From Sitta carolinensis (lineage: Eukaryota > Chordata > Aves > Passeriformes > Sittidae): a DNA stretch of 64,000 nt. A program made the translations under genes and the position numbers. The DNA lies in the NCBI GenBank assembly GCA_032173965.1, contig CM063283.1:86510243-86574242 (forward strand), in the 5' to 3' direction. The number at the start of each line of letters is the position of its first letter. The first letter of the stretch is position 1. Below are positions 25,370 through 39,300 of this stretch, one piece after another. The notes beneath the pieces are model-generated. The model was given only the letters and a program-made list of their open reading frames with translations. It did no database searches and was not told where the DNA came from.

Positions 25370-25663
25370 AGTTTGAGAGCGTGAGCCCCTTTCCACACGC
25401 GGCCGTAATTTGCGCGGTCCCCAGCAGATGTCCCTCCGCGAGCCCTGCACGGTCCCTTTATTTACACACCGAGTAGTTTTGTTGCCAGGTGCGACAGGAC
25501 CAGGGAGTAGTGCCAAGTGTGGTGCCCGAGGTGCCACTTGCGCCGGGGAGCCAGGGCAAGAGAGGAAGGCAAGAAGCAGGCTCTCCTGCCTGCCCAGGCT
25601 GCCTCCACCTCTCCCAGCTGATGCTATTCCCTCGTGCTGCACTTCCTGCTTGCTGCCTGAACG
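25370..25663 (+). promoter_or_regulatory. Candidate SLC9A4 promoter / non-coding 5' exon
   Basis: The base composition changes abruptly from AT-rich to a CpG-bearing block ('acacgcggccg', 'ttgcgcggtcc', 'ctccgcgag', 'tgcgccgggg') about 0.4-0.7 kb before the SLC9A4 start codon. It ends at 'gaacg|gtgagc', a strong donor match. A plausible acceptor 'ttccctacag' follows at 25,744-25,753, so a non-coding first exon with a 90-nt intron is possible. Two overlapping opposite-strand open frames here look incidental. This is inferred from composition and splice-like sites only. Confidence 0.4.
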
Positions 25664-25689
25664 GTGAGCACTGAAAGTATTTTTTGTTT

Positions 25690-25727
25690 TTTTTCTGTTT
25701 TTGTTTGTTTGTTTGTTTGTTTGTTTA
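25690..25727. repeat. T-rich / (TTTG)n microsatellite
   Basis: A run of GTTT units in a T-rich tract immediately upstream of the acceptor-like 'ccctacag' before the SLC9A4 start exon. Confidence 0.8.
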
Positions 25728-26070
25728 TATTGTTTTGGTTTTTTTCCCTACAGTGGAAAAATCAGAGAGGCTGCATAAATAATGTAGTTAGAAAGGTCTT
25801 TTTATTCCTCAACAGGGTGATGCTGTGGCCAAGGCTTTTCTGGGTCAGAGGAACCTGCACAACTGGTATCTTCATACAAACTCCAGGTCTGTCTGCAGCA
25901 CAAGGAACAGGACAGGCACATAAGGACTGTAAAATGACCTCTAAAAGGCAAATGCAAGAGCCCTGAGGAAGAAATGGCTGTGGACAGCGTGAATTAGCAG
26001 AAGCGACTGTGCACACCTTCATGCACCCACTACACGCTAAATTTGTAATAAAACCCTCACAGCCCCAGGC

Positions 26071-26332
26071 ATGGGCATTGCCATGCTTGCACGTGCAAAG
26101 CTTTCCAACCTGCTGCTGTTGCTGTTGAGTGTGGCATCCTGTTCTGCTGCTGCTTATGGGGATGAGCCCAGCCTGGGAAGGAGGTCCTTGCCTCACTATG
26201 AACATGATTCCGGTGGTGATGTTGACTCTTCTGAAGACAAAAGGCTACATGTTTTCACACTGGACTATGACTATGTGCAAATTCCCTATGAAGTTACTCT
26301 TTGGATCCTCCTTGCCTCTTTTGCAAAAATAG
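26071..26332 (+). CDS. SLC9A4: SLC9A4 coding exon 1
   Basis: Start region 'caggcatgggc' with the ATG at 26,071. Encodes a leader ([19 protein letters not shown]), an acidic extracellular stretch ([10 protein letters not shown]), then [18 protein letters not shown], the start of the exchanger domain. Donor 'atag|gtaagt', phase 1. Codon use includes a small CTG run that yields a poly-Q open frame on the other strand. Confidence 0.93.
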
Positions 26333-27854
26333 GTAAGTAGAAAAAGGGGATCTTGGGTCCTCATAAATTGGAAAGAAGGTAAAAAAGTACAATGTAATCA
26401 AATAACTTTCATTCATTTGATAGCTGGGATTGATTTTTCAGTGTGTCCTCAAAAGAGCAGATATGTTCATTGTCACAGCAATGCCAAAATTCCACCTTAG
26501 AAGATTCCATCTTGCTTAAGTTAACATATGACCTCTAACATTCACGTCTCTTGGGCTGTGAGTAGCAAATAGCAACAGAGCTCCCTGACACAGTGCTTTC
26601 CATTCATTTTTCTAGTCCTTATAGATCACAAGATACTGGAATTTGCAACCTGACACAGCTGTAGAAATCAGTTACACCACACTGAGTCTTCAAGTGTATT
26701 GAATTTTGGGGAGAAAGTGTAAAGCATTCTTCCTTTGAATGAATAAGAGGAAACATTTTCCTCTAAGTCTTTGTTATACATATTTGCTCCTTAAAGTTGG
26801 TGTGAAAAGTGATACCAGGGGAGAGTGAATGAGAGTCTCTGAGGGAGTGGGTCATCAGAGATGCAGGCTAAGTATCTTTTGAATACATAGCAATGCATCT
26901 AACTTCTATTAGAGCTCCAAGTGTGTATCTGAAAGGGAAAAGGCAGCTCAGGGAGCAGTAATTGCGGTAGGAACTGTAATTAACATAGCAAAAAAGGCTC
27001 ACCGTGCCTTACACATTTTCATGGCTTACACATTTTCATTTTCATGAAATTATTTTGACCATTTAGAATTAATGCGGCAATATCAATATAAATATGATAG
27101 GTAATAATGTGAAGAGTTGCACATACAGAATCTCTCTTTTCTTTTGATCTTTCTGTAGGATTTTTAAACTTTTCTTTAGAACAAGCTGGTAGGTGAGACA
27201 GATGCTTTTCGGGAGGTGGCCTGAAGACAAACATTTTTCTTGTCATAGTTACCCAGCTGACAAAAATCATTAACATTACCCATAATTTTCCATTTTCTAT
27301 ATAGCTGATACCCTCAATCCAATTCCTACAAATATCTTCACTGGTAACATAACAATCAACATTTTCACTAATAAATTTTTGTGGCATCAGCAGAGTGTGC
27401 TAATAGTAAACATATTGACCAAATTCTTTATTTATCATCCATAAAAGCACAGGACTTGACATATGGCATATCTACACAATATTCTTGTTTTGAGCATGAA
27501 ATAGATACTTTAGAAGAACTGGGTGATGCCTCCCAGGTGGACCTGTTACTTTTCTGTGAGTTTTCAAATAATAATATTTTTTACATAAAGTGTGGAGTTA
27601 ATTTTGAACATATTTGGAAGAAAGAATTTGAATAATCTGATTACCCAGGGAAAAAGGTTTCTAAACTGTTAAAGTTTTCAGTGTTTTGTTAAGGTATTAT
27701 CTTCTTTCTGGGTTTCAAGATTTAAGAGTGGGAAACAGTTCCTAGATCTTGAAAGGCAAAACAATTCCCTTATCTGTAAGACTGGTGGAAGATCTGAAAA
27801 TTATTTTTAAATTAAAAAGCAGGTGAGTAGTGTCATGATATAAACATACCTTGT

Positions 27855-27906
<52 letters not shown>

Positions 27907-30900
27907 TGTCCCAAAAATTATTGAAACTTTCATAAAAATATTTTTATGTTCCTTTGCTTTTGAAGACTGATAATTCAAGGGTCACAAAAATACTGTCATG
28001 GTAGAACCTTCTAGAGTTGCAAGATGAAGGCTGACCTAGCTTCAAGCATGGAGTCACAGACATTGGATTAAAAGGTTTCTTAGTCTGCCTCATTCTCATT
28101 CTGGTAAATTTAAAAAATCCTGACATTTTTGGTACAGGCATATCTAATTCACAGTATGATCACACAGTTCCTTGTATAGTGACTAGACTGTAGAGACAGT
28201 ATCAGGTGGGCAGTAAGGGTCCTTGAAGAAAATTTTCTTTCCAAATTGTGGAGGATCATTTCAAAGACGTTTCTGCCTTCCCAGAAGTGGAGCTTAAACT
28301 CAGATATGCTTGTTTAGAAATCAGGAGCTGGGCAGCAAGAAGAGAAGAAATTAATGGTCAACGTCTTGTCCTGCCTTAGTGATACAAATGTAGGAATGTT
28401 TAGTTTTGAAGGGAAGAATACTGCCTGTTTTTACCTTCATAATCCTTAGAGCAAAATCTGGCTGGCTGAAAATGAAGTGTCCAAACACAGGCAAGATGTC
28501 AGTTGTCTGACATCAGGTTAATTTAAACTTGAATAATCCCCTAATGTTTTGTTCAAGGTTTCCATATCTTTCACCGATTACCAAGACTTATGCCTGAAAG
28601 CTGCATCCTGATTGCCATTGGAGCACTAGTAGGAGCAATCATCTTTGCTTCCCATCACAAATCTCCACCAGTGATGAACAGTAGTATTTACTTCTTGTAT
28701 CTCCTTCCGCCCATTGTTCTGGAGGAGGGTTATTTCATGCCAACTCGACCATTTTTTGAAAACATTGGTTCCGTTCTGTGGTGGTCTGTCCTGGGATCTC
28801 TGCTAAACTCGTTTGGGATTGGCCTCTCCCTCTATGGAGTCTGCCAGATCGAAGCCTTTGGCCTGACCGACCTGCACCTGCTACAGAACTTGCTCTTTGG
28901 CAGCATGATTTCAGCAGTGGACCCCGTGGCAGCTCTGGTAGTTTTTGAAGAAGCCTCCGTTAACGAGCAGCTTTACATGATGATCTTTGGAGAGTCACTG
29001 CTAAATGATGGCATAACTGTGGTGAGTTTTCTTCTGCTCCTTGTCTTCCCCTGTTTGGACTCTTGTGGCTTGTAGGGTTACTGGGTACAGGACAAGAGCA
29101 GCTTGAAGGAGATCCAATACATTATTTATTTTATTAATTCTCCACTCAATTACATACAAGGGATTTTAATATATGCAAAAATTACATCTTATGTTGCCTC
29201 TTTCCAAAGCTTGTATTTTAGAGCTGCTGGAAGCTCTATGTATGGAAACATACACATACATGTGAAGTGTGCTCTTGCATTCACTGAAGTGAATTGATAA
29301 GCTACAGCTGATTTTCTTGGTCAGATCAATGTGGGACCTTGGACCATTCTTGACATAGTGCAAGCAAATAAATAGAAAATTGTACTGCTTAAAGACTGAA
29401 GAAAGCAAGGGTAGAAGTACAAGGGACTTGGCTTTGTCATATATATGAGAGAGTCCTCCAGAAAAGAAAAAAGGCATACCATATGTGGATAACCTCTGGA
29501 GGCCATACTCTGTCCTCCAGCCACTTCCAGAAGTTTCACCAGAGACCTTAGACAGGAATTTCAAATGCCAAAATCTTTACATAACTCTATTTCTGTCAGT
29601 AAAAATATTGACAACTGACAAATGTTTGCCTTTTTTGGCTGTCTTGTCATAAATATCCAGAAACAATGTTTCCTGAATAAGAGAGATTTGTTTGGTTGTG
29701 GTTTTTTTTTGTTGCTGTTGTTTGTGGTTGGTGGTTTTCTGTTTTTAATAGAAAAGTGTTTTTACAAAGCTCCTTTTGTGAATATTTTTCCCCTTATCTC
29801 ATTAGTTCTGCTAAAATTGGAGCAACCTGAAATTCTAGCTGTAAGAAGAAGCGACAAGGACATTTAAAACACGCGTTTTTCAAGGAAGAAATTTAAAGCC
29901 AGAAGTTTATTACTCAGAAACCAACAGGACTGCTCATGTGATACAAGTTAAAGCAGGTTAAGGAGTTTCACTAGATAAGATCTTTACAGAATTTAAATCT
30001 CAGGAATCTAAAACACATAAAAACTATTCAGATACTGCTATACATGAGCTACAGCCCAAGTCAGACTTGTAAAATCTGTACAGAGTTCACTGCTGAAAGG
30101 CTTCATGGGAGAAGTGCAGTTTATGAGTATTGAGAAAAGAAAAAGGAACACAGTAACTTCTTGCAGCTACAGTCTATGGATCATAAATCCTTCCTCTTGG
30201 TGATCAGAGATACAGGGCTGATGTAGAACTAAGGGACAAGTGTTATTTAATTTACATTCAAACTATCTGGGTGCTACAGCTGTAGTTGTAAAATCCCCAA
30301 TGCGTCTGTCTCGTACGCTTGTCTTTTTGGTTCCTTCAAATACTGTCCTCAAAAATTTCACTCTGGAAAGAGCTCGTTTCATGCTTTTTTGATGGGCTCC
30401 CTACCTTTCCTTTCCTTTTCTCCCAGCTATTTATCATGTGGGCCCGACTTCTGAAGGTATTTACCTGTGCTTTCAGTCAGGATCCTGTTGCGGTATAAAT
30501 GTGCAGTGACAGAAAGCCCTTTAAAACAGTGAACTTAGGCACTTCCCAGCAGCACTGGGTGTGTTAGTAAACGAGATGAAAGGGCTGTAAATGGGGCATG
30601 TTGGCTGCACTACTGAGTGCTCCCATTGCCCCACATTCTCTCATCTTTGGGGCTCATCTCAGAGCAGCTGTGTTGCCATCACTTTGTCAGCTCCTGCTAT
30701 TGCATCTCTGCATCAACCATCATTCACCCCCTTTCTGGGCAAGTGAGCTTTCAAAATCTTTACCTGGCTTCATGCTTAAGTAGGCTGAAGTATTTGTCAC
30801 CTTAATGGAGTCCAGTAAGTAACTTTCTCCTCTCTGATATCCCACTTACTTTTTTCCAAGACTTTAGAACTTTTTACCTCAGGTGTCTTCTCTTACCATT

Positions 30901-33348
30901 TCCTTCCCTTTCTCAACAGTTTCATTTGAGTTAACTCTAAGTGTTTAAAAAAGATAATATCACCGAGATATATTAAGCATACATATTTTTTATTGTTTAA
31001 ATACAAATATGCCCTGGCTCTCTCCAGTCTGCTTATCAGTTTGAATGTTTTTTTCCCCAGCAGGAAAAACTGGTATGAGTTTTGTTGAACTTTGTGTATT
31101 ACATTTGGGACAACAGTAGCTCTGTCTCCTATATTTAATCCAATATTCTAGTATATAAAAAAATTTTACAAAATAACAGACTGTAGAATTAGAATTATAA
31201 TCTAGAAGTTATGCCTTAAGGGGATGGGAGTAAAGTGGATGATTTACTCTTTTTACCCATTGGTACCTTTTATTATTTTTCTCAGTAGGACCGGGTCTGT
31301 GGATGGAAAAAGAAGTCTTTAAGTCCTGCTAATTTCTTCTTTTCCCAGTTTTTTGAGTGGGCTGTTAGCATCAGAATAGTTCAGACAGTAAACAGGGCTG
31401 GACCTAGGATACATCATACATTAGTGGAATTTCAAAACTCTGTTCAAAATATGTTGCAAGTCCAATGCAGATCTTATTCAAGCCTGAACTCAGATGGAAT
31501 ACCCTGATTTTGCTGTGAAGTGTTTTAACCATCTGAAGCTCTGCTCCCACCCATACTCAGACAATTTTGTTTCTAGACAGGAGCTGAGCACTTGAATACA
31601 TGAGGAAATGGAATATTCCCTGACTGCTTCATCTCTGAGGCTTGGTTTTAGAACTACTGAGAACACCTATATATCATGCTGTACTCAAAATGAGTGGTAC
31701 TGGCTGTATTTGCTAGTGGAACACTCTCATCTTTGTGTGCAGCAGAACAGTTAAATCTATGTTGAAGACCTAAGTAAAATTATTTTTTTTTATTTGCCGA
31801 GATTTGAAATTGCCTCTTTGGTGTCACTGAGAAAGACTTTGACCACTGGTTTGGATGCTACAAAGGAGGATAGAGTTATCCTCTGCTCCTGCTGTGAATG
31901 TTGTTCCATTGTGCTTAGAGTAAAACCAACTACAGTGGTCAGAAAGAATTAGCAGGGTGGTGAAAAAGAATTTTAAAGACAGCCTGTGTTGGTGGTTAAG
32001 GCAGTCACTTTAAAATCTCTTTTTCCAGTGCTTCTGATGTGGATTGTATGTGCAGTAATTGTACATAGACACTGGAGCATGGAGCAGTCCCTGGGGAGTC
32101 CCCTGTGGCAAGTGTCATGTTCTCTGTTCCTCTTCCTGTTCTAAGAGCTGCCCAGGGGTACAAAATCCTCTCCAAACAACCCAAAGCATGATGTTCTCAG
32201 AGCTGCTACAGGAGACCGCTATCAATCCTTCCCTTCCATCTGCGTGAGCAAAAGCCTATTACTCTGATTCAGGCTTTCCTAATATATAAAGAATTCTAGT
32301 AATCCATTTGCTGGCATAAACACTGCAATTTAGCTAAGTCTTACTTATGACACAGCACAGGTTGTGGTACAGAACAGTTTACTCCCACAAAGCATGTTAC
32401 AGAAAAAAAAAAAATGTCATATTTCCATAACTTTCATTTTTATACCAAATCAATTAAATAATACAGGTACTTTAGGAAAGAGGTCAAAATCTACAAGAAA
32501 GGGAAACAGAGAGAAAACAGGTTCTGAAATTAAAAGCTCTGAGGTAGGTAGGGTGAAGTTTGCTTACTGTGAGGACATCAACTCTCTTTTCCTTATCTGA
32601 CACTGAAGAGACAAATTTCATACACTGGCATTAGGAAAAAGGAGTTCTGGGCAATTTCTTAAAAGAAATGTTTTGTTTGGCTTTGTGTCTCAGAACTATT
32701 AGCAGTCAGACTCCTGGAGAACAGACTGTGTGACAGCTCAAGGTTATATGTCCCCAGCAGCAATTTAAGATTAGATAGTAGCTGAGCAGTAATTATTATC
32801 CTAATGAACTTGACTCTTCTACCTGCAAATACCTGCTTTAGTCTTCTTAATAACTTTCTGGAAATAACTAGATGAAGAAGAAAGACCAAATAAAACCATA
32901 AAGTGCAAATGACTTTGGTCTAGTTATTGTTTTTGAACTAATGCCTTAATGCAACAACTTTGGAGAGCTGGTGTCTTTTCTTGTTTCCCAGATTCTCTTC
33001 AAAACTGAAAGGTGACTTTCATGTGTTACACACTCACCATAAACAGATCTGACAGGACTTAATATTAACTGATTGTCAGCAACCTGTAAGGCCTTTTTAT
33101 TACTCCACCACTCTGGCAATTTTCTATTAGTTTCTAAAAGATGAATGAAAGTGGAATATGCTGAACATTTTTCATTAACAGATTCTGCGGAATAGAAATT
33201 ATAGGTAATAGAAGTTTGGCAACATTTTCTGCTCTAAGATATTATCTTTACAGACCAAATCATATAATACATTATACAAAATTATAATTTGCATTATATC
33301 TATATGTATATCTATATCTATATATCTATATGTATATATATATTTTTA

Positions 33349-33379
<31 letters not shown>

Positions 33380-36300
33380 AAATTTGACTCTTTCTTCTAA
33401 TCTGATATTTTCTTTTAATTTTTTGTAATTTCAAGCTTTCTAGTCAGAATACGTATGTGTGCAGGATCTTTAGAACATCTTGCTTGTCACAGTATTTGGT
33501 TCATACTTTGAGATTGTTCTCTGGGGAGGTGGTTAACTGGCAACAAACTCCAAATATATGATGATGATAGAGAGGCTTTTTTTACCTAGCTAGAGACAAT
33601 ATGAAACTAAGGCTACCCACTTTCCCATCTCCTCCCTGTCACATTCCACGGCTTTTATGTGTGAAGTGCTATGGGAAAGCATGTAACATTCCCATGTCCA
33701 TCTAATGAAGTTTTTTGAGTCTACTGATGATCCTACAGAAAAACTAAATGGGATTTAAGTCAAATAAGTGATTCGAAATCCCTGCCCTGCCCAGCCTGAG
33801 TCAGAAGGAGAACATGGAGGGTAAAGCCTGGGGTTTTTAAGGTATCTGGCTGGGCTTTTAACCTCTGCTACAAAGACCAAAAATTAAATTAATTGTCAAG
33901 CAAACAAAAAAAGGAGATTATTTTCTTATTATTCAATGGCATGTGGTCCCCCCGTAATTTACTTTTATTCCACAGGTATTTACCCTTCTTTTTTTTTTTT
34001 GTTAAGAGCCAAATGAGATTTCAATTGCTACTTTGCTGATCTGTCTAAAACAATTTCTGGCATACATGGACACTTACACACACATTGTTTCACCTGTGAA
34101 ATGAGTAAACCTGCCAGGTTCAGAAAGATGCCTAACTGTTGTCTTCTTATTTTCACATGTAGGTTTTATATAACATCTTCATCGCCTTTACCCAGATGCA
34201 CAGGTATGAAGAAATTGAATCCATTGATATCTTTGCTGGGTTTGCTCGCTTCTTCGTGGTGGGGCTGGGTGGAGTCTTGTTTGGCATCGTATTTGGATTT
34301 GTCTCAGCATTCATGACTCGTTTCACCCACAACGTCTCTTCAATCGAGCCCCTGCTGGTCTTCATGTTCAGCTACCTCTCATACCTGTCTGCTGAAACCC
34401 TTTACATCTCCGGCATTTTGGCGTGAGTATTCCTTATGGCTTTTTGGATGATCTCCTTGAGTTACGGGAATTGTTTTGTGGTGGTTTGCTCAAGGTTGGT
34501 ACAACACAGGCATTCAGTCCCTGGCTTAGAGAGGCAGTGCATGGCTTCTTAGAGCTTCTGTAAAATGCAGTGCTAACTAGCAAAAGCAAACCCACAGTCA
34601 GTGTAGGCATGGATGTGCTACTGAGGAATGTTGGCGAAATTTCTGCATGTTGTGGGTAAAATGGCCAGTTCTGCCACCACCTGTCTTCTATCTCTGATAA
34701 AAGCAGCAGGAGGAGACAATGATTTGATAATACATCAGTTTATCTGTATTTATCTCTAAGCAGCTTCACCATCAGATTATAAGAGAGACATAAAGCAGTG
34801 GGTATGGAAAATGCAAGAGTGGACATCTGACTTCTTTGTGAACGTCTAACACAATTTACTGAAATTATATTACATTTAAACAACATCACTGGGATTGAAA
34901 CTGGGTAAAGGAAGGCAAAAGAGAACAACACCTACATGTGCATACTTATATTCAAACAAACCAGTTTAAACCTAACAAACACAAGCAAACGGCTGCTGAT
35001 GTCCAGACAGGTGCATTTACTCACCTCAACTTGCAAAGGGCTGAATTTCACAGAATCACAGAATGGTTTGGGTTGGAAGGAACATTTAAAGGCCATCTGG
35101 TCCACTGCCCTGGCAATGAGCAGGGTTATCTTCAGCTAGATGAGGTTGCTCAGAGCCCCATCCAAACTGGCCTTGAATGTTTTCACAGGTGGGACATCTG
35201 CCACCATCTTGGGCAACCTGTTTCAGTGCTTCCCCACTCTCACTGTAAAAGAGATTTTCCTTATATCTAGTCTAAATCTACCTAAATCTTTTAGTTTAAA
35301 ACTAAAATTTTGCAAAAGGTGCTACTAAAATGTCTGTCCCCATCTTTCTTATAGTCCTCTTTTAAATGTCAAAAGATTGAAACAAGATGTTCCTGAAACT
35401 TTCTCTTCTCCAGGCTGAAGAACCCTGGGATATCCAGCTTCAGAGAAGAATTGCCTTTGTAAACACAACCTTTGCAGGATGGCCCTGGGAAGCAGTATTT
35501 GAATATTTAAACATATTAAACATTGGATATAGATTATCCTGAGCAATTAGACAAAGTAGATGACACTTGTACTATGTTTTGTATACTCAACACATATGCT
35601 CAGATTGAGGTGACTGGCAACTTTAGTTGAGCAGGAATAGATCTACTGTGCAGTGAGCAGTAATGCCATATGTACCTCTCCTACCTGCACTGCCCAAAAT
35701 ACTGCTTCTCTGCCTATTCCTTGCTGTAGACTTCATAGCTCTTTATTTCTTTCACTTCTTATTTTCATTAGAGTTCTGAAATTATTAGTAATATAAGAAT
35801 GTTAATATAATTTGGATTTATTATTCTTACTGCTTCATTAAAGATATTATTGCTTGTTTTAGAGATGGGAACTTATTGTCACCTTTCTGAATTATTGAGG
35901 ATTCATTCATTTTTCACTTGGATCATGAAAATCTATTATGTATGTGTATCTGAAAGTCAACAGTATTAATCATTAATGCCTAATGGCCTTGTCTTGGAGT
36001 GTCCTTGGACATGCTAAATGACTCAGCTCCACCAGGATACCCTTGAGATTTCTTCAGTGGAAATTAAATGAACTGAAACTAGAGGAAGGTTATTTAATGA
36101 ACAGTCATCATTCTCTGAATCTACGAGTTTGGAGAAATATCATTACAAGAAGACCCCAGAGATTAAAATCATATCAGTAGAAACTAGATAGGTGATGGAA
36201 TATGTTACTAGCATAGCATTCCATCTGTGTATTACCTATGGAAAATGCAGAGGGGAAAAGGGAATTCCCTTCAGCAGGGCTGATCAAAACCTGCTGCTCC

Positions 36301-39300
36301 ATGTGTTTGCTACCAGCACCTGTGCTGGGTGGCTGCTGATTCCTCTGATGCCAGCTCTAGTCTTCATTAACAGTGAAGAAGTGGAAAACATCCCTTTACT
36401 TCCTTAGGCACATTCCCCGCACCCTAGGTAACTAAAGAGAGAAGGAACACGCTGTAGGATAATTGAATTTTCTCCTGCTGTGCCACAAAGGACTGCTGTG
36501 GGGTGGCTCCATATTAGGCATTCAGGATAAAATGGACTTAAAACTGGAATGTGGTACCCTCACTTCCTTGTCAGAAAGGCTGACTAGTTTGCTTCCTTTA
36601 TCCTATATGTAAAACAGATTTGTAAACTTGAATGAAGATGCTTTTCTATTTAATGAAATAGCTAATGTTACTTTAGAAGAAATAAAATGCTTCTTGTTAT
36701 GATGAAGGTCAGAATCTGGTAATGGAGAGTGGAGGTAATATTGATGGCTGATGTTGTCCTTAACTGAAAAGAAGAACAGGTTGTGGCTGATCCCTGATGT
36801 TTTGCTTGATACAGGATGACAGCATGTGCAGTGACAATGAAAAAATACGTGGAGGAGAATGTTTCCCAGAATTCTTATACCACAATAAAATATTTCATGA
36901 AGATGCTAAGCAGCATCAGTGAGACCCTGATTTTTGTGTTCATGGGAGTTTCTACAGTGGGGAAAAACCATGAATGGAACTGGGCCTTCATTTGCTTCAC
37001 TCTCCTCTTCTGCCTCATTTGGCGGACACTGAGTAAGTCAGCTTTTGCAGACAATCTTCTCTACACCTATGAGAAAAACTCTTTGGCACAACATTTTGTT
37101 ATAAAAGTCTGTGGGGACTGGCACATCTGGTTTAACAACAAATTTACTGGGTTTATATTAGTGACAAGCAAATTTCAAAAATCTACACACAGAGAAAAAG
37201 GGGAAAAAAGCCCCACAGAAATCCGAATGCCAGTCTCCAAGCACAGACTTTACATTTAGGTGAAAATGGAATATTTTAAAGCAAAATTAAAATATTATCC
37301 TGATTACATTTATAGAGATATTTAGATCTTAATTTACTATATGCTTCTTGGATAAGTGGGCCTCATAATGATTTCACCACACAAATTAGATAATGTATAT
37401 CATCACACCTGTAGTGCTGTAACACTGCAGGTCCTGGGCCAGGAGTGCTGGAGGCATAGGAAAAGAGGAGAAGTGAAAATTAGTACTGATAAATAACTGA
37501 ACAGGGACTTATACCACATGTAGGCCAACCACACTATGCTACTGCTCCTCACAAGTCAAGTCTGAAGTTTTAAACTGCTAAAAACTAGTGCCGTATGAAA
37601 TGACTCCATTTTTGCACATGGTATATCCCATTCCTGCAAAGTCTTCTACTCCCTGACCTGTGAGACTGGGATTCCTCTAGCATGGGCAGGGCAGTTTATA
37701 GATAATGTTAGATGAGCTATGGGACACAGTTTCTCATCTTCTCCTAATGTCCAGGATGGGTTGAAAGTAATGCTGAAAAGGGAGAAGGAATAAGAAGGCT
37801 GGTGGTTGTGTGCTGCAGGTGGTAGCAAAAAGAAAGTAATTACATATTTTCATGCTATATCTGGACCAAGCATGGCCTCTAAATTCATAAAGGCTTACTG
37901 TCTATTTTGAAATATCCTTCCAATTAAGACAGAAACAGTGCTCTCCTGATATAAAAATTGTTTTCCAGCCACATGTTCATCCTCTCTCAGACACCAAGGG
38001 GAGTGCTAGAGCTTTCCAGAAGGACAAAATATTTTCTGCTGAATTTGTGTGATAAAATGATAGCATCATTTTCTCTGAAGCTTGAATAAAGTAAAGAGAA
38101 GTGGCCTGAGGGTGATACCTCACATAGGATATTTCAGTCAAGTACCTGATATCTAGCATAGTTGTAAGTAGCCAGAAAAGGTCTTGCATAAAGTGGTATC
38201 CAGCAACCTATATAAGAGGATAATGCTACTGGCTTTACCTCTAATAATCTGAATGTATCATTGACAGCCATGTAAAATAACACAGTAATTATCAGCATTT
38301 GTCAGTTTTTATGTCAGTAACTTAACGATTTCCACATAAAACATAGGATACATATTTCTTATGGAAGATGAAGATTAGTGAATCAAACAAATTGCTAAAA
38401 GTACATTATAAAGACAAGCTACAGTCCTTACACAGCCACAGATTATCTTATTAATTTTAAATTTTATTAAAAATAAAATGAAATTTGAGAAATAAACAAA
38501 GAATTAGAGAAACAATAAGCCTGAGGATTAAAAATTAAAATGCTATCACTTTGTCTTTCAGTGAACCTGTCCACAGGAGTTGTTGGTAAAGCACTGTTCA
38601 AACAATTTAGGCAGATGCTGTGTGCAACGCAGGAAACATTGCAGGGGTGGGGGGTGGGGGGCACAGGGAAAGCTCTCATTCAGATGTTTTTCTTTTCTCC
38701 AGAACACTTTGGAGAAAACTATACAACATAAATATAGGAAGTAAATGTTTTCCCCTAATCTCTCTTCTAAACTGTGTTAATGAATTTAAATTATGAAGAT
38801 GTTAGGAAAGACAGTATTTTAGAGGAGATATTTCACAAAAGCCAAGTTTAGCAGTTGGTCAAATAGAAGCTGCAAGAAACCAAAACTGAAAAAAAACCTG
38901 GACTGTCAAAACATGGACTTCAGTTCCCCAAGCAAAGACATTGTTTTGCTTTTAATTTTTAATATTTTCTTTTTCTCCTTGATTAATAATAGGTGTGGGT
39001 TTTTTCCCTTCCTAGGTGTATTTGCTCTCTTCTACATCAGTAACAAGTTCCGAACATATCCCTTCACCTTCAAAGACCAGCTCATTATTTCTTACAGTGG
39101 CCTCCGAGGAGCCAGCAGCTTTTCTCTTGCATTCTTGCTTCCAGTGAATCTCTTTCCCAGAAAAAACCTGTTCATCACTGCGACTCTTGTGGTTATATAT
39201 TTCACTGTGTTCATCCAAGTACGTATATTTCTTAATGGATAACTTTCACGCTATAGAGGTGACTGAAAGCTTCATAGTGAAAATTACATTGAATTCACTC

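Noticed and set aside
25762..26205. 147-codon minus-strand open frame with a poly-Q run
   Set aside because: The Q run is the antisense of CTG leucine codons in the SLC9A4 leader exon; it is a shadow.
36815..37259. Extension of the SLC9A4 exon 4 open frame beyond 37,032
   Set aside because: NHE homology stops exactly at a GTAAGT donor and resumes in phase at 39,016, so the extra 75 codons are intron.
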